This document shows, in pieces, positions 11,103-22,986 of a stretch of DNA of 64,000 nucleotides. The stretch lies in NCBI RefSeq assembly GCF_013170805.1, contig NZ_CP051293.1:3354001-3418000 (forward strand), given 5' to 3'. The translations under genes were made by a program, and so were the position numbers. The notes under the pieces are model-generated. The model was given only the letters and a program-made list of their open reading frames with translations, did no database searches and was not told the origin of the DNA. The first letter of the stretch is position 1. Every line of letters begins with the position of its first letter. The stretch comes from Mesorhizobium sp. NZP2077. Its GTDB lineage: Bacteria; Pseudomonadota; Alphaproteobacteria; Rhizobiales; Rhizobiaceae.

Positions 11103-12808
11103 TCGGCAAACTGCTGAAGCGCCGCGCCAGGACGGCTGAGGACAGATCGATCGTCATCGAAGGCGCCCGTAAGGCGACCGGCGGCAAGGGCAAGGCGCGC
11201 ATCGTCATGACGATGGCGGTGTTCTTCGGCATCTTCTCGACCATTTCGGGGCGGCTGGTCTATCTCGGCTTCCAGACGCCTGACCTGTCCGGCGGCCCGC
11301 AGAGCCGGATCACAGCCTCGCGGCCCGACATTGTCGACCGCAATGGCGAAGTGCTGGCGACGGACATCAAGACAGCGTCGCTGTTCGCCGAGCCGCGCCG
11401 CATCGTCGATGCCGACGAGGCGATCGAGAAGCTGTCGACCGTGCTGCCCGAGATCGATTACGAGCAGACCTACCACAAGCTCAAGAGCGGCGCCGGCTTC
11501 GTCTGGCTGCAGCGGCAGCTGACGCCCAAGCAGCAGGCCGACATCATGCAGCTCGGCATTCCCGGCTTCGGCTTTCGCACCGAGAAGCGCCGGTTCTATC
11601 CGAGCGGCGAAACCTCGTCCTACATTGTCGGCCTGACCAACATCGACAACCAGGGCATCTCCGGCATGGAGAAATATATCGATGAGCAGGGCCTGAGCGA
11701 CCTGCAGGCGTCCGGTCTGGCGGTGGCCAAGGATCTCAAGCCGGTGAAGCTTTCAATCGATCTGCGCATCCAGCATGTGGTGCGCGATGAGATCGCCGCC
11801 GGCCTGGAGCGCTATCGCGCCATCGGCGCCGGCGCCGTCGTGCTCAACGTCAAGACCGGCGAAGTGGTGGCCATGGCCTCGGTGCCGGATTTTGATCCGA
11901 ACAATCCTTACAATGCACAGGAAAAGGACCGGCTGAACCGGATGTCGGCGGGCCTCTATGAGATGGGCTCGACCTTCAAGAGCTTCACCTCGGCCATGGC
12001 GCTCGATTCCGGCAAGGCGACGATGAATAGCCGTTTCGACGCTTCACATCCGATCCGGGTCGGCCATCAGGCCATCCACGATTTTCACGGCAAGAACCGT
12101 GTGCTGTCGCTGCCGGAAGTGTTCCTCTATTCGTCCAACATCGGGTCGGCCAGGGAAGCCGAACTGGTCGGCATCGAGGGGCACCGGGAATTCCTGCATC
12201 GCCTTGGCATCCTGGAAAGGATGCAGACCGAGCTGCCTGAGGTCGCCCGCCCGACCGAACCGAAGGTCTGGAAACAGGTCAATTCATTCACCATCGCCTT
12301 CGGTCACGGCGTGTCGACGACGCCGCTGCAAGCGGCTGTCGGCTGCGCCGCGCTGATGAATGGCGGTTTTCTGATGAACCCGACCTTCCTGGTGCGTACG
12401 CAAGAGGAAGCGATGGCCGCCGCCAAGAAGGTGGTGAGCGAAAAGACGGTCGAGGGCATGCGCTACCTCTATTCGCTCAACGCCGAGAAGGGCTCGGCCA
12501 GGAACGCCAGAGTCCCCGGCTACCGCGTTGGCGGCAAGACCGGAACGGCCGAGAAGGTCATCAACGGTCGCTACTCGAAAGAGTTGAATTTCAATACCTT
12601 CGTCGCCGCCTTCCCGATGGATGACCCGCAATATCTGGTGTTTACGATTGCCGACGCTCCGCACCCGGAAAAGCCCGGGATGACAGACGTTGCCGCCAAC
12701 AATGCGGGGGTCATGGCGGGCAATATCATCAGGCGTTCCGCGGCCATGCTTGGCGTGAAGCCAGATTTCAGCCATGAAAATGGTGCAACGCTGGTTTCCT
12801 ATCAGTGA
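11099..12808 (+). CDS. ftsI: Peptidoglycan D,D-transpeptidase FtsI (PBP3)
   Basis: 569-residue class B penicillin-binding protein that makes septal cross-links. It has a short cytoplasmic N-terminus, one membrane helix (about 36-58), and a dimerisation/pedestal domain starting near SRPDIVDRNGEVLATD. The transpeptidase domain has the three active-site motifs STFK (catalytic Ser), SSN and KTGT. It works with FtsW, found further along in the same cluster. Its ATG overlaps the ftsL stop by 4 bp. Length and motif order are normal. Confidence 0.96.
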   Translation: MIGKLLKRRARTAEDRSIVIEGARKATGGKGKARIVMTMAVFFGIFSTISGRLVYLGFQTPDLSGGPQSRITASRPDIVDRNGEVLATDIKTASLFAEPRRIVDADEAIEKLSTVLPEIDYEQTYHKLKSGAGFVWLQRQLTPKQQADIMQLGIPGFGFRTEKRRFYPSGETSSYIVGLTNIDNQGISGMEKYIDEQGLSDLQASGLAVAKDLKPVKLSIDLRIQHVVRDEIAAGLERYRAIGAGAVVLNVKTGEVVAMASVPDFDPNNPYNAQEKDRLNRMSAGLYEMGSTFKSFTSAMALDSGKATMNSRFDASHPIRVGHQAIHDFHGKNRVLSLPEVFLYSSNIGSAREAELVGIEGHREFLHRLGILERMQTELPEVARPTEPKVWKQVNSFTIAFGHGVSTTPLQAAVGCAALMNGGFLMNPTFLVRTQEEAMAAAKKVVSEKTVEGMRYLYSLNAEKGSARNARVPGYRVGGKTGTAEKVINGRYSKELNFNTFVAAFPMDDPQYLVFTIADAPHPEKPGMTDVAANNAGVMAGNIIRRSAAMLGVKPDFSHENGATLVSYQ

Positions 12809-12862
12809 TTCTTGGGGCGCGCCGGCAACTGCGCGCTATTTTGTTGCGGTGAACGGGACTCG

Positions 12863-14317
12863 ATGAAGCTCAGAGATCTAGCCGGTATCCTGCCAGTCGA
12901 AGGAACAGCTTCCGCCGATCTGGAGGTTACCGGGATTTCGTCCGATTCCCGCCAGGTAAAACCGGGCGTGGTCTTTTTTGCGCTCGCCGGCACCAAGGCG
13001 GACGGTGCGGCCTACGCTGCCGATGCGGCCAGGCGTGGCGCGCTGGCGATCGTGACGAGCAAGGGCAGTTCCGTCGCCGAACTGCCGGTTCCGTCGCTGG
13101 CGGTCGATGATCCGCGCCTGGCGCTGGCGCTGAGTGCTTCCCGCTTTTTCGGCAAGCAGCCGCAGACCATGGTCGCGGTCACCGGCACCAGCGGCAAGAC
13201 ATCCGTCGCCGCTTTCACCAGGCAGATCTGGGAGCAGGCGGGCTATGCCGCGGCTTCGATCGGCACCACCGGTGTGGTGGCGCCCGGCCGCAACGAGTAT
13301 GGCTCGCTGACCACGCCTGATCCGGTCGCCTTGCACCAATTGCTGCGGGAATTGGCCGATGCCGGCGTCACGCATGCCTCGATGGAAGCTTCCAGCCATG
13401 GGCTCGACCAGCGCCGGCTTGACGGCGTGAAGCTGGCCGCCGGCGGTTTCACCAATCTTGGCCGCGACCATATGGATTATCATCCGACGGTCGAGGATTA
13501 TCATCGTGCCAAGCTGCGCCTGTTCGACACGCTGCTGCCGAAAGGCGCGCCGGCCGTCATCTTCGCCGACGATCCGTGGTCGGCGCCGACGATCCAGGCG
13601 GCGAAGGCAGCCGGGCTCAAGGTGCTGACGGTTGGCCGCCATGGCGATTTCCTCACGCTGAAGCGGGTTGAGCACGAGCGCCATCGCCAGCGCGCCGAAG
13701 TCGAGGCCGAGGGCGTGCTGTACGAAATCGACCTGCCGCTGGCCGGCGATTTCCAGATTTCGAATGCGCTGGTCTCGGCGGGCCTTGCTATTTCCACGGG
13801 AACACCTGTCGCCAAGGCCTTGATGTCCCTGGAAAAACTGAAGGGTGCGCCAGGCCGGCTCGACCTCGTCGGCACCACCGCCAGCGGCGCGCCGGTCTAT
13901 GTCGACTACGCCCACAAGCCCGATGCGCTGGAAAACGTGCTGGCCTCGGTGAGGCCGTTCACCACCGGCCGGGTCATGGTCGTATTCGGCTGCGGCGGCG
14001 ACCGCGACCGGGGAAAAAGGCCGATCATGGGCGAGATCGCGACCCGGCTTGCCGATGTCGTCATCGTCACCGACGACAATCCGCGCTCCGAAGTGCCCGA
14101 GACCATCCGCGCCGCCATTTTGGCCGCCGCACCTGGCGCCATCGAGATCGGCGACCGGTGCAAGGCGATCCATGAGGCTGTCGCCATGCTTCATGCCGGC
14201 GACACGCTGATCGTGGCCGGTAAGGGCCACGAGGAAGGCCAGACGATCGGCTCCGAGACTTTGCATTTTTCCGACCACGAAGAAGTCCGCGCCGCGCTAC
14301 GGGAGCGTGCCGCATGA
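12863..14317 (+). CDS. murE: UDP-MurNAc-tripeptide synthetase (meso-diaminopimelate ligase)
   Basis: 484 residues. It adds meso-diaminopimelate to UDP-MurNAc-L-Ala-D-Glu in the cytoplasm, using ATP. The P-loop is TGTSGKTS, followed by the central-domain TTPDP and EASSHGLDQ motifs. DNPRSE is the signature of meso-DAP-specific MurE (Lys-type enzymes differ here), which fits a Gram-negative wall. The ATG at 12863 gives the usual MKLRDL start. A longer in-frame extension begins upstream at 12812 but adds an unconserved Cys-rich leader. It overlaps murF by ATGA. Confidence 0.96.
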   Translation: MKLRDLAGILPVEGTASADLEVTGISSDSRQVKPGVVFFALAGTKADGAAYAADAARRGALAIVTSKGSSVAELPVPSLAVDDPRLALALSASRFFGKQPQTMVAVTGTSGKTSVAAFTRQIWEQAGYAAASIGTTGVVAPGRNEYGSLTTPDPVALHQLLRELADAGVTHASMEASSHGLDQRRLDGVKLAAGGFTNLGRDHMDYHPTVEDYHRAKLRLFDTLLPKGAPAVIFADDPWSAPTIQAAKAAGLKVLTVGRHGDFLTLKRVEHERHRQRAEVEAEGVLYEIDLPLAGDFQISNALVSAGLAISTGTPVAKALMSLEKLKGAPGRLDLVGTTASGAPVYVDYAHKPDALENVLASVRPFTTGRVMVVFGCGGDRDRGKRPIMGEIATRLADVVIVTDDNPRSEVPETIRAAILAAAPGAIEIGDRCKAIHEAVAMLHAGDTLIVAGKGHEEGQTIGSETLHFSDHEEVRAALRERAA

Positions 14318-15765
14318 GTTTGCTGTGGACCTCCGAGGCCCTGGTTGCCGCCATGGATGGGCGGCCGCTTGGTCCCATGCCCGAGGGCATATCGGGGATT
14401 TCGATCGACAGCCGCAGCCTGCAGCCTGGTGATGCGTTCTTCGCCATCAAGGGCGAGGTCATGGACGGTCATGACTTCGCCACCGCGGCCATCAAGGCCG
14501 GCGCCGGCGTGCTGGTGGTGGCGGAAGGTAAGCTGCCGTCGCTTGGTCGGCTGACGGCGCCGATAATCGTCGTCGAGGACGTGCTGGCCGCACTGGAAAA
14601 GCTCGGTGTCGCCGCGCGCGCGCGTTCGCAGGGCAAGATCATCGCGGTCACCGGTTCGGCCGGCAAGACCACCACCAAGGAAGCGCTGCGCCATGTGCTG
14701 TCGGCCGTCGGCAAGGTGCATGCCTCGGCGCAGTCCTTCAACAACCATTGGGGCGTGCCGCTGACCCTGGCGCGCATGCCGGAAGATTGCGACTATGCCG
14801 TGTTCGAGATCGGCATGAACCATCCCGACGAGATCCGGCCGCTGGTGAAGATGGTGCGGCCGCATGTCGCCATCATCACCATCATCGCGGCCGCGCATCT
14901 CGGCTTTTTCCGCAACCTCGACGAGATCGCCAAGGCCAAGGCCGAGATTTTCGAAGGGCTGGAGCCCGAGGGTGCCGCCGTCCTCAACCGCGACGACGCG
15001 CGTTTCAAGCTTCTCGACAAGATGGCGCATTCCGCCGGCGTCGAGCATGTCTACGGTTTCGGCGAGAATGCGCGCTCGGCCTTCAAGCTCACCAAATGCG
15101 AGCTTCACGCCGATCATTCCGATATCGCCGCCAGGATAGGCGGCCATGACATGATCGCCCGCATCGGTGCGCCCGGCCGGCACATGGTGCAGAACGTGCT
15201 GGCGGTGCTGGGTGCGGCGCAGCTGGTCGGCGCCGATCTCGGCAAGGTAGCGCTCGCGCTGGCCGATCTCTCGGCCGGGCGCGGCCGTGGAAAACGCCAT
15301 GCGCTGCGGCATCCCGGTACTTCGAGCCACCCCAGCGGTCCGATCACGCTGATCGACGAAAGCTACAACGCCAATCCGGCCTCGATGGCGGCCGCCATCG
15401 CGCTGCTGAACGCGACGCCGGTGACGGGCGAGGGCCGCCGTATTGCCGTGCTCGGCGACATGCTCGAACTCGGCGATCACTCGGCCAAGCTGCATGCCGC
15501 GCTTGCTGACCTCATCGTCGGCACCGGCACGCAGACCGTCTTTCTCGGCGGCCCCGAAATGCGGGCGCTGGCCGAAGCGCTGCCGGGCGATATCAAGACG
15601 GAATACCGCGCCGGCGTCGAGGAGCTGAAGCCGGTGCTGCTTGCTGCGCTGAAGCCGGGCGACGTGGTGATGATCAAATCGTCTAAGGGCATCGGTTTTG
15701 CAAAACTGGTCGATGCGCTGCTGGGCAAATTCCCGGCTCAATCAACAGCCAACAGTCAGTCGTAG
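14314..15765 (+). CDS. murF: UDP-MurNAc-tripeptide--D-alanyl-D-alanine ligase
   Basis: 483 residues. This Mur ligase adds the D-Ala-D-Ala dipeptide to finish UDP-MurNAc-pentapeptide. Visible motifs: GISIDSR in the substrate domain, P-loop [35 protein letters not shown], and [13 protein letters not shown] before the C-terminal domain. It needs the product of ddl, encoded about 8 kb downstream. It overlaps murE by 4 bp; mraY follows 19 bp after the stop. Confidence 0.96.
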   Translation: MSLLWTSEALVAAMDGRPLGPMPEGISGISIDSRSLQPGDAFFAIKGEVMDGHDFATAAIKAGAGVLVVAEGKLPSLGRLTAPIIVVEDVLAALEKLGVAARARSQGKIIAVTGSAGKTTTKEALRHVLSAVGKVHASAQSFNNHWGVPLTLARMPEDCDYAVFEIGMNHPDEIRPLVKMVRPHVAIITIIAAAHLGFFRNLDEIAKAKAEIFEGLEPEGAAVLNRDDARFKLLDKMAHSAGVEHVYGFGENARSAFKLTKCELHADHSDIAARIGGHDMIARIGAPGRHMVQNVLAVLGAAQLVGADLGKVALALADLSAGRGRGKRHALRHPGTSSHPSGPITLIDESYNANPASMAAAIALLNATPVTGEGRRIAVLGDMLELGDHSAKLHAALADLIVGTGTQTVFLGGPEMRALAEALPGDIKTEYRAGVEELKPVLLAALKPGDVVMIKSSKGIGFAKLVDALLGKFPAQSTANSQS

Positions 15766-15784
15766 GGTCGGGGAACGAAAGCGC

Positions 15785-16867
15785 ATGTTCACACTGCTGG
15801 TCGATTTCGCGGACAAGATCTCGGTCTTCAACGTCTTCCGCTACATCACGTTCCGCACCGGCGGAGCGCTGATCACCTCGGCGCTGATCGTCTTCATCTT
15901 CGGGCCGACCATCATCAATTCGCTCAGGCTGCGGCAAGGCAAGGGCCAGCCGATCCGCGCCGACGGACCGCAGACGCATTTCAAGAAGGCCGGCACGCCG
16001 ACCATGGGCGGGCTGATGATCCTGTCCGGCATCATCGGCTCATCGCTTTTATGGGCGAACCTGTCGAGCATCTATGTCTGGGTGGTGCTTCTGGTGACGC
16101 TGGGCTTCGGCTCGATCGGCTTCTATGACGACTATCTGAAGGTGACCAAGCAGTCGCATCTCGGCTTTTCCGGCAAGGCACGGCTCGGGCTCGAATTCAT
16201 TATTGCCGGCATCGCCGCCTGGGTGATCATGCACAACGGCCAGGCGCCATTCTCATCGTCGCTGACCTTCCCCTTCGCCAAGGAATTCCTGATCAATCTC
16301 GGCTGGTTCTTCATTCCGTTCTCCTGCTTCGTCATTGTTGGCGCCGGCAATGCGGTGAACCTGACCGATGGCCTCGACGGCCTGGCGATCGTACCGATCA
16401 TGATCGCCGCGGCCTCCTTCGGCGTCATCGCCTATCTCTCCGGCAACGCGGTGTTCGCCGAATATCTGCAGATCCATTTCGTTCCCGGCACCGGTGAACT
16501 GGCTGTCGTGCTCGGCTCGGTCATCGGCGCCGGCCTCGGTTTCCTCTGGTTCAACGCGCCGCCGGCGGCCATCTTCATGGGCGACACCGGTTCGCTGGCC
16601 ATGGGCGGCCTGATCGGCACGGTGGCGGTCGCCACCAAGCATGAGATCGTGCTGGTCATCGTCGGCGGCCTGTTCGTGGTCGAGATCCTCTCGGTCATCA
16701 TCCAGGTCGGCTACTTCAAGATGACCGGCAAGCGCGTGTTCCTGATGGCGCCGATCCACCATCATTTCGAAAAGCTCGGCTGGACCGAAAGCCAAGTGGT
16801 GATCCGTTTCTGGATCATCGCCGTCATCCTGGCGCTGGTCGGCCTCTCCACCCTGAAGCTCAGATAG
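15785..16867 (+). CDS. mraY: Phospho-MurNAc-pentapeptide transferase (lipid I synthase)
   Basis: 360-residue polytopic membrane enzyme with about ten helices. It transfers phospho-MurNAc-pentapeptide to undecaprenyl phosphate on the cytoplasmic face. The conserved polar loops are present: [23 protein letters not shown] (the DD pair binds Mg2+), [19 protein letters not shown] and [12 protein letters not shown]. The ATG at 15785 yields the standard [10 protein letters not shown] start. It lies between murF and murD in the normal cluster order. Confidence 0.96.
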   Translation: MFTLLVDFADKISVFNVFRYITFRTGGALITSALIVFIFGPTIINSLRLRQGKGQPIRADGPQTHFKKAGTPTMGGLMILSGIIGSSLLWANLSSIYVWVVLLVTLGFGSIGFYDDYLKVTKQSHLGFSGKARLGLEFIIAGIAAWVIMHNGQAPFSSSLTFPFAKEFLINLGWFFIPFSCFVIVGAGNAVNLTDGLDGLAIVPIMIAAASFGVIAYLSGNAVFAEYLQIHFVPGTGELAVVLGSVIGAGLGFLWFNAPPAAIFMGDTGSLAMGGLIGTVAVATKHEIVLVIVGGLFVVEILSVIIQVGYFKMTGKRVFLMAPIHHHFEKLGWTESQVVIRFWIIAVILALVGLSTLKLR

Positions 16868-16876
16868 GAAACCTCC

Positions 16877-18277
16877 TTGATCCCCGCCGCATCCTTCGCA
16901 GGCAAGCACGTTTCGCTCTTCGGGCTCGGTGGCTCGGGGATCGCGACCGCGCGGGCATTGATCGAGGGTGGGGCGGACGTGTTGGCCTGGGACGATAATC
17001 CCGACAGCGTCGCCAAGGCGGCCGCCACCGGCATCGCCACCGCCGATCTGCGCGGCCCCGACTGGGCGAAATTCTCGGCTTTCGTGCTGTCGCCCGGCGT
17101 GCCGCTGACGCATCCCAAGCCGCATTGGACGGTGGAACTGGCGAAGGGCGCCGGTGTCGAGGTGATTGGCGACATCGAACTCTTCTGCCGCGAGCGGATT
17201 TTGCAGGCGCCGACGGCGCCTTTCATCGCCATCACCGGCACCAACGGCAAGTCGACGACGACGGCGCTGACGGCGCATATCCTCAAGGCTTCCGGCCGCG
17301 ACACCCAGATGGGCGGCAATATCGGCCGCGCGGTGATGACGCTCGATCCGCCGCAGCCTGACCGGCACTACGTCGTCGAATGCTCGTCCTACCAGATCGA
17401 CCTGGCGCCCTCGATCAACCCGACGGCCGGCATCCTGCTGAATCTGACGCCGGATCATCTCGATCGCCACGGCACCATGCAGCACTACGCTTCGATCAAG
17501 GAGCGGCTGGTGGCGGGCAGCGAGACGGCGATCATCGGCATCGACGATTCCTGGTGTGCGCAGATCGCCGAACGGCTGGAGCGGGCAGGGCGCCAGGTTA
17601 TCCGCATTTCCAAGCGCCTGCCGCTGACCGACGGCTATTTCGCCGACGGAACCAATCTGATGGAAGCCGTGCACGGCCGCTACAGCAAGGTCGCCTTCCT
17701 CGAAGGCATCGGCTCGCTGCGCGGCCAGCACAACGCGCAGAACGCGCTTGCCGCGGTCGCCGCCTGCCTGAAAGTCGGGCTCGACCTCGGTGAAATCCAG
17801 TCCGGACTGGAAAGTTTTCCGGGTCTCGCCCACCGCATGGAGCAGGTCGGCCGCAAGGACCATGTGCTGTTCGTCAACGATTCCAAGGCGACCAATGCCG
17901 ATGCGGCGGCACCAGCCCTGTCGAGCTTTCCGCGCATCTACTGGATCGCCGGCGGCCTGCCCAAGGAAGGCGGCATCGAGCCGCTGCGCGGCTTCTTCCC
18001 GCGCATCGCCAAGGCCTATCTGATCGGCGAGGCCGCACCCGCCTTTTCGGCGACGCTGGGCGAGGCGGTGCCCTACGAGATATCGGGCACGCTGGCCGCG
18101 GCGGTCGAGCATGCCGCGCATGATGCGGCCAAGGACGACAGCGGCGAGGTGGTGGTGCTGCTGTCGCCGGCCTGCGCCAGTTTCGATCAGTTCAAGAATT
18201 TCGAAGTTCGCGGCGAAGCCTTCAGGCAAGCTGCGAGCGTTATAGATGGCGTCAAACCCATCGGAGGGGCACGATAA
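16877..18277 (+). CDS. murD: UDP-MurNAc-L-alanine--D-glutamate ligase
   Basis: 466 residues. This cytoplasmic Mur ligase adds D-Glu. The N-terminal nucleotide-sugar domain begins [15 protein letters not shown]; the ATP-binding loop is [30 protein letters not shown] and [10 protein letters not shown] are family motifs; [14 protein letters not shown] ends the C-terminal domain. The start is TTG at 16877 with AGGA about 8 nt upstream, 9 nt after the mraY stop. The stop overlaps the ftsW start by one base (TAATG). Confidence 0.96.
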   Translation: MIPAASFAGKHVSLFGLGGSGIATARALIEGGADVLAWDDNPDSVAKAAATGIATADLRGPDWAKFSAFVLSPGVPLTHPKPHWTVELAKGAGVEVIGDIELFCRERILQAPTAPFIAITGTNGKSTTTALTAHILKASGRDTQMGGNIGRAVMTLDPPQPDRHYVVECSSYQIDLAPSINPTAGILLNLTPDHLDRHGTMQHYASIKERLVAGSETAIIGIDDSWCAQIAERLERAGRQVIRISKRLPLTDGYFADGTNLMEAVHGRYSKVAFLEGIGSLRGQHNAQNALAAVAACLKVGLDLGEIQSGLESFPGLAHRMEQVGRKDHVLFVNDSKATNADAAAPALSSFPRIYWIAGGLPKEGGIEPLRGFFPRIAKAYLIGEAAPAFSATLGEAVPYEISGTLAAAVEHAAHDAAKDDSGEVVVLLSPACASFDQFKNFEVRGEAFRQAASVIDGVKPIGGAR

Positions 18278-19428
18278 TGCAGAGCCGTCTCGATAAAAGT
18301 CCTGTCGCAACCTGGTGGTGGACGATCGATCGCTGGTTCCTGGCGGCGTTCCTGTCGCTGATGGGGCTCGGCATCGTACTTTCCTTCGCCGCCAGCCCGG
18401 CGGTGGCCGAGCGCATCGGCCTCGACAGTTTCCACTTCGCGACAAGGCAGATCATCTTCACGGTGCCGGCGCTCGGCGTGATGCTGGCCGTCTCCTTCCT
18501 CGATTCCAGGCAGATCCGGCGCATGTCGCTGATCATGCTGTGCCTGATGCTGGTGCTGATGGTGGCGGTGCTCTACATCGGCGTCGAGGTGAAGGGCGCG
18601 CGGCGCTGGGTCTCGCTCGCCGGCCTGTCGATCCAGCCGTCGGAATTCCTGAAGCCGGCCTTCGTCATCATGTGCGCCTGGCTGTTCGCCGAGCACAAGC
18701 GCCAGCCCGACATTCCCGGCAATCTGTTCGCCATGCTGTTGCTGGTGCTGGTCGTGTCGCTGCTGGTGGCGCAGCCGGACCTCGGCCAGACCATGCTGAC
18801 GACCGGCACCTGGGGCATCATGTTCTTCATGGCCGGGCTGCCCTGGCTGTGGATCATCGTGCTGGGTGCCGCCGGCGTGGGCGGCGTCTTTGCCGCCTAT
18901 ACGGTGTTTCCGCACGTTGCCTTGCGCATCGACAAATTCCTCACCGGCGAAGGCGACACGTTCCAGGTCGACATGGGACGCGACGCGCTGATCAATGGTG
19001 GCTGGTTCGGCGTCGGGCCGGGCGAAGGCACTGTCAAGCGGGTCATCCCCGACAGCCATGCCGACTTCGTCTTCTCGGTCGCGGGCGAGGAATTCGGGCT
19101 GATCATGTGCTTCTTCATCATGTCGATCTTCGCCTTCATCGTGCTGCGCGGCCTCAACACGGCGCTCAAGGAACATGACGATTTCACCCGCTATGCGGTC
19201 GGCGGCCTCGTCACCGTGTTCGGCCTGCAGGCCGTCATCAACATGTGCGTCAACCTGCAACTGGTGCCGGCCAAGGGCATGACGCTGCCCTTCATCTCCT
19301 ATGGCGGCTCCTCGCAGATCGCCATCGCCATTTCGATGGGCATGGTGCTGGCGCTGACACGCAAGCGGCCGGAGAAGCGCAAGCAGATGGGTTTTGCGCT
19401 TCCGCAGCGCGCCCAGCCGGCGGAGTGA
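18277..19428 (+). CDS. ftsW: Septal peptidoglycan glycosyltransferase FtsW
   Basis: 383-residue SEDS-family membrane protein that polymerises lipid II at the division site with FtsI. About ten hydrophobic helices are seen. Family hallmarks include [26 protein letters not shown], given here only by its key blocks GARRW and QPSEF. Also seen are QPDLGQTML with the essential Asp, [26 protein letters not shown], and [13 protein letters not shown] near the C-terminus. The start codon shares its A with the murD stop codon; murG starts one base after the stop. Confidence 0.95.
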   Translation: MQSRLDKSPVATWWWTIDRWFLAAFLSLMGLGIVLSFAASPAVAERIGLDSFHFATRQIIFTVPALGVMLAVSFLDSRQIRRMSLIMLCLMLVLMVAVLYIGVEVKGARRWVSLAGLSIQPSEFLKPAFVIMCAWLFAEHKRQPDIPGNLFAMLLLVLVVSLLVAQPDLGQTMLTTGTWGIMFFMAGLPWLWIIVLGAAGVGGVFAAYTVFPHVALRIDKFLTGEGDTFQVDMGRDALINGGWFGVGPGEGTVKRVIPDSHADFVFSVAGEEFGLIMCFFIMSIFAFIVLRGLNTALKEHDDFTRYAVGGLVTVFGLQAVINMCVNLQLVPAKGMTLPFISYGGSSQIAIAISMGMVLALTRKRPEKRKQMGFALPQRAQPAE

Positions 19429-19429
19429 C

Positions 19430-20557
19430 ATGGCGAGGGGTGTCATCCTTCTCGCAGCGGGCGGAACCGGCGGACATCTGTTTCCGGCCGAAGCGCTGGC
19501 GCATGAGCTGATCGAGCGCGGCTGGTCGGTGCAACTGGCCACCGACGACCGCGCAGAGCGGTTTGCCGGCCACTTCCCGGCTGCGGCCATCCATCCGATC
19601 CAGTCAGCGACGATGGGTTCGAAAAATCCCATCGCCGTGCTTGGCGCCTTCTGGAAAATCTGGCGCGGTGTGCGCGAGGCCTCCGCCATCATTGGCAGGA
19701 TCAAGCCGGATGCGGTGGTCGGCTTTGGCGGCTACCCGACGCTGCCGCCGCTCTATGCGGCGACGCGGCGCAAGGTGCCGACGCTGATCCATGAGCAGAA
19801 TGCGGTGATGGGGCGCGCCAACCGGGCGCTGGCCGGCCGCGTGGATGCCATTGCCGGCGGCTTCCTGCCGCAGGATACGAGTGCCATCGGTGAAAAGACG
19901 GTGACGACAGGCAATCCCGTCAGGCCGGCGGTGCTGGAGGCGGCCAAGACGCCTTACGCCGCGTCGACCGGGGAGGAGCCGTTCCGCCTGCTGGTGTTCG
20001 GCGGCAGTCAGGGCGCGCAGTTCTTTTCCGATGCCATGCCGGGCGCCATCGCGCTGCTTTCGGATGCCCAGCGCAAGCGCTTGCTGATCACGCAGCAGGC
20101 CCGCGCGGATGACGTGGCGCGGGTGAAGGCGGCCTATGCGACCCTTGGCGTCGCCGTCGAGGTCTCGCCCTTCTTCACCGACATGGCGGCACGCATCGCC
20201 GCGGCGCATCTGGTGATCTCGCGCTCCGGCGCCTCGACCGTGTCGGAGATCGCTGTCATCGGCCGGCCCGCGCTGCTGGTGCCCTATCCCTATGCGCTTG
20301 ACCACGACCAGGCGGCGAACGCTGCGGCGCTTGCCGCTGCCGGCGGCGGCGAGGTGCACCCGCAATCGACGCTGTCGCCTGAACGGATTGCAACCCTCAT
20401 TGGCGGGCTGATGGACAATCCCGAGCGGCTGGCGGCGATGGCCGCGGGCGCGAAGTCGGCCGGCAGGCCGGACGCGGCACGGTTGCTCGCCGATCTCACA
20501 GAGGCTATTGCGTCCAGAAAAACCGTTACGGATTTCAGGAAGGGGACGCACCCATGA
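19430..20557 (+). CDS. murG: UDP-GlcNAc--lipid I GlcNAc transferase
   Basis: 375-residue GT28 enzyme at the inner face of the membrane that turns lipid I into lipid [20 protein letters not shown] is the N-terminal glycine-rich loop binding the lipid phosphate. [33 protein letters not shown] and [24 protein letters not shown] form the acceptor and UDP-GlcNAc sites. The start at 19430 follows the ftsW stop by one base. The gene overlaps murC by ATGA. Confidence 0.96.
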   Translation: MARGVILLAAGGTGGHLFPAEALAHELIERGWSVQLATDDRAERFAGHFPAAAIHPIQSATMGSKNPIAVLGAFWKIWRGVREASAIIGRIKPDAVVGFGGYPTLPPLYAATRRKVPTLIHEQNAVMGRANRALAGRVDAIAGGFLPQDTSAIGEKTVTTGNPVRPAVLEAAKTPYAASTGEEPFRLLVFGGSQGAQFFSDAMPGAIALLSDAQRKRLLITQQARADDVARVKAAYATLGVAVEVSPFFTDMAARIAAAHLVISRSGASTVSEIAVIGRPALLVPYPYALDHDQAANAAALAAAGGGEVHPQSTLSPERIATLIGGLMDNPERLAAMAAGAKSAGRPDAARLLADLTEAIASRKTVTDFRKGTHP

Positions 20558-21954
20558 AGATGCCGCAGACCATCGGCCTTGTGCATTTCATCGGCATTGG
20601 CGGCATCGGCATGAGCGGCATCGCCGAGGTGCTGCACAATCTCGGCTACAAGGTGCAAGGGTCCGACCAGGCCGACAGCGCCAATGTGCAGCGGCTGCGC
20701 GACAAGGGCATCGAATGCTTCGTCGGCCACAAGGCCGAGAATCTCGGCGATGCCGAGGTGGTGGTCGTCTCAACGGCGATCAAGAAGACCAATCCGGAGT
20801 TGAAGGCCGCGCGCGAAAAGCTGCTGCCGATCGTGCGCCGCGCCGAGATGCTGGCCGAATTGATGCGCTTCCGCCAGGCGGTGGCGATCGGCGGCACGCA
20901 TGGCAAGACGACGACGACCTCGATGGTGGCGACGCTGCTCGAAGCCGGCGGGCTCGACCCGACCGTCATCAATGGCGGCATCATCAACGCCTATGGCACC
21001 AATGCCCGCATGGGCGACGGCGAATGGATGGTGGTCGAGGCCGACGAGAGCGACGGCACTTTCCTGAAGCTGCCGGCCGAGATCGCCGTGGTCACCAACA
21101 TCGATCCCGAGCATCTCGACCACTATGGCAGCTTCGACAAGGTGCGCGAGGCGTTCCGCCAGTTCGTCGAGAATGTGCCCTTCTACGGCTTTGGCGTGAT
21201 GTGCACCGATCACCCCGAGGTGCAGGCGCTGGTCGGCCGCATCGAGGACCGCCGTGTCATCACTTATGGCGAGAACGCGCAGGCCGATGTGCGCTTTACC
21301 AACCACCGCATGGCGGGTGCGACATCCGAGTTCGACGTGGTGATCCGCGACCGCAAGACCGGCGCCCAGAAGACGATAGCGGATTTGCGCCTGCCGATGC
21401 CCGGCCGCCACAATGTCTCCAATGCAACGGCGGCGATCGCCGTCGCGCACGAGCTCGGCCTGTCCGCCGAGGCGATCAAGAAGGGCCTGTCGTCCTTCGC
21501 CGGCGTCAAGCGCCGTTTCACCCAGACCGGTTCGTGGAACGGCGTCGACGTGTTCGACGATTACGGCCACCATCCGGTCGAGATCTCGGCGGTGCTGAAG
21601 GCGGCGCGCAGCGCCACCAAGGGCCGCGTCATCGCCATTGCCCAGCCGCACCGCTTCACCCGGCTGCACGATTTGTTCAACGAGTTCTCGGCCTGCTTCA
21701 ACGACGCCGATACGGTGATGGTGGCGCCAGTCTACGCTGCCGGCGAAGACCCGATCGACGGCGTCACGTCGGACGAATTGGTGTCGCGCATCCGTGCCGC
21801 TGGCCATCGCGATGCGCGCTACATCGAAGGACCGGCCGCAATCGCACCGATCATTCGCGATCTGGCCAAGCCCGGCGACTTCGTCGTCTTCCTCGGCGCC
21901 GGCAACATCACCCAATGGGCCTATGCTCTGCCCAAGGAGCTTGCCGCCTCATGA
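20554..21954 (+). CDS. murC: UDP-MurNAc--L-alanine ligase
   Basis: 466 residues. This is the first Mur ligase, adding L-Ala to UDP-MurNAc. [17 protein letters not shown] is the Rossmann start, [13 protein letters not shown] the ATP loop, [12 protein letters not shown] and [12 protein letters not shown] the metal and substrate motifs, and [12 protein letters not shown] opens the C-terminal domain. It overlaps murG at the start and murB at the end, each by 4 bp. Confidence 0.96.
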   Translation: MKMPQTIGLVHFIGIGGIGMSGIAEVLHNLGYKVQGSDQADSANVQRLRDKGIECFVGHKAENLGDAEVVVVSTAIKKTNPELKAAREKLLPIVRRAEMLAELMRFRQAVAIGGTHGKTTTTSMVATLLEAGGLDPTVINGGIINAYGTNARMGDGEWMVVEADESDGTFLKLPAEIAVVTNIDPEHLDHYGSFDKVREAFRQFVENVPFYGFGVMCTDHPEVQALVGRIEDRRVITYGENAQADVRFTNHRMAGATSEFDVVIRDRKTGAQKTIADLRLPMPGRHNVSNATAAIAVAHELGLSAEAIKKGLSSFAGVKRRFTQTGSWNGVDVFDDYGHHPVEISAVLKAARSATKGRVIAIAQPHRFTRLHDLFNEFSACFNDADTVMVAPVYAAGEDPIDGVTSDELVSRIRAAGHRDARYIEGPAAIAPIIRDLAKPGDFVVFLGAGNITQWAYALPKELAAS

Positions 21955-22916
21955 TGCACGGCCAGGCCCTGATCGACAAACTCGGCGATCGGCTTGCCGG
22001 CCTGCGCGGCCGGCTGACGCCGAATGCCGAGATGGACAAGATCACCTGGTTCCGCGCCGGTGGTCTGGCCGAGGCGCTGTTCCAGCCGGCGGACGAGGAG
22101 GACCTTGCTGCCTTCCTGCGCGCGGTTCCCGAAGAGATCCCCCTGACGATCGTTGGCGTCGGCTCCAACCTTCTGGTTCGCGACGGCGGCATTCCGGGTT
22201 TTGTCATCCGGCTTTCGGCCAAGGGTTTTGGCGAGGCCGAAATCGTTTCGCCGATCAGGATCGAGGCCGGCGCTGCGACGCCCGACAAGCGCGTGGCGGC
22301 CCTGGCGCTTGAAGCGGGCATTGGCGGCTTCCATTTCTACCACGGCATTCCGGGCGCCATTGGCGGGGCATTGAGGATGAATGCCGGCGCGAATGGCGTC
22401 GAGACACGCGAGCGCGTCGTCGAGGTGCGGGCGCTCGACCGCAAGGGCAATGTCCAGACGCTGAGCAATGCCGAGATGGGCTACGCCTATCGTCATTCGG
22501 CCGCACCGTCGGGCCTGATCTTCACCTCGGCAGTGTTTGAAGGCTTTGCCGAGGACAAGGCCACGATCAAGGCGGCGATGGACGCGGTGCAAAACCACCG
22601 TGAGACCGTGCAGCCGATCCGCGAGAAGACCGGTGGGTCGACCTTCAAGAATCCCGAAGGCACGTCGGCCTGGAAGGAGATCGACAAGGCGGGCTGCCGT
22701 GGCCTGATGATCGGTGGCGCGCAGATGTCGCCAATGCACTGCAACTTCATGATCAACACCGGCACGGCGACCGGTTACGACCTCGAATATCTCGGCGAGA
22801 CGGTGCGCGCCCGCGTGCTCGAGCATTCGGGTATCCGGCTGCACTGGGAGATTAAGCGCATCGGCAATTTCCGGCCCGGACATGCCGTGCAGGAGTTTCT
22901 GGGGCAGTTGCTCTGA
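21951..22916 (+). CDS. murB: UDP-N-acetylenolpyruvoylglucosamine reductase
   Basis: 321-residue FAD enzyme that reduces enolpyruvyl-UDP-GlcNAc to UDP-MurNAc with NADPH. It has [37 protein letters not shown] (FAD-binding PCMH-type fold), [21 protein letters not shown] and, near the end, GSTFKNPEG with the catalytic Ser region. Two ATGs are adjacent (21951 and 21954); the first overlaps the murC stop. murA is not in the window. It is the last gene before the 303-bp gap that splits the cluster. Confidence 0.95.
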   Translation: MMHGQALIDKLGDRLAGLRGRLTPNAEMDKITWFRAGGLAEALFQPADEEDLAAFLRAVPEEIPLTIVGVGSNLLVRDGGIPGFVIRLSAKGFGEAEIVSPIRIEAGAATPDKRVAALALEAGIGGFHFYHGIPGAIGGALRMNAGANGVETRERVVEVRALDRKGNVQTLSNAEMGYAYRHSAAPSGLIFTSAVFEGFAEDKATIKAAMDAVQNHRETVQPIREKTGGSTFKNPEGTSAWKEIDKAGCRGLMIGGAQMSPMHCNFMINTGTATGYDLEYLGETVRARVLEHSGIRLHWEIKRIGNFRPGHAVQEFLGQLL

Positions 22917-22923
22917 TCCTGGT

Positions 22924-22950
22924 TGAAGTTCATGTGATGCATGAACTTCA
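22924..22950 (+). terminator. Perfect hairpin just after murB
   Basis: TGAAGTTCATG (22924-22934) pairs fully with CATGAACTTCA (22940-22950) around a 5-nt loop, 7 bp after the murB stop. There is no T-tract, so it may be a 3'-end stabilising hairpin or part of a dispersed palindrome rather than a classical terminator. Confidence 0.5.
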
Positions 22951-22986
22951 GCACGCTGCCAAAGCGCGCGAAACCGTTGCTGCAAA

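Noticed and set aside
16253..18445. A 730-codon minus-strand open frame
   Set aside because: It runs antisense to mraY, murD and ftsW, which are all certain; its composition is low-complexity Arg/Asp/Gly/Gln.
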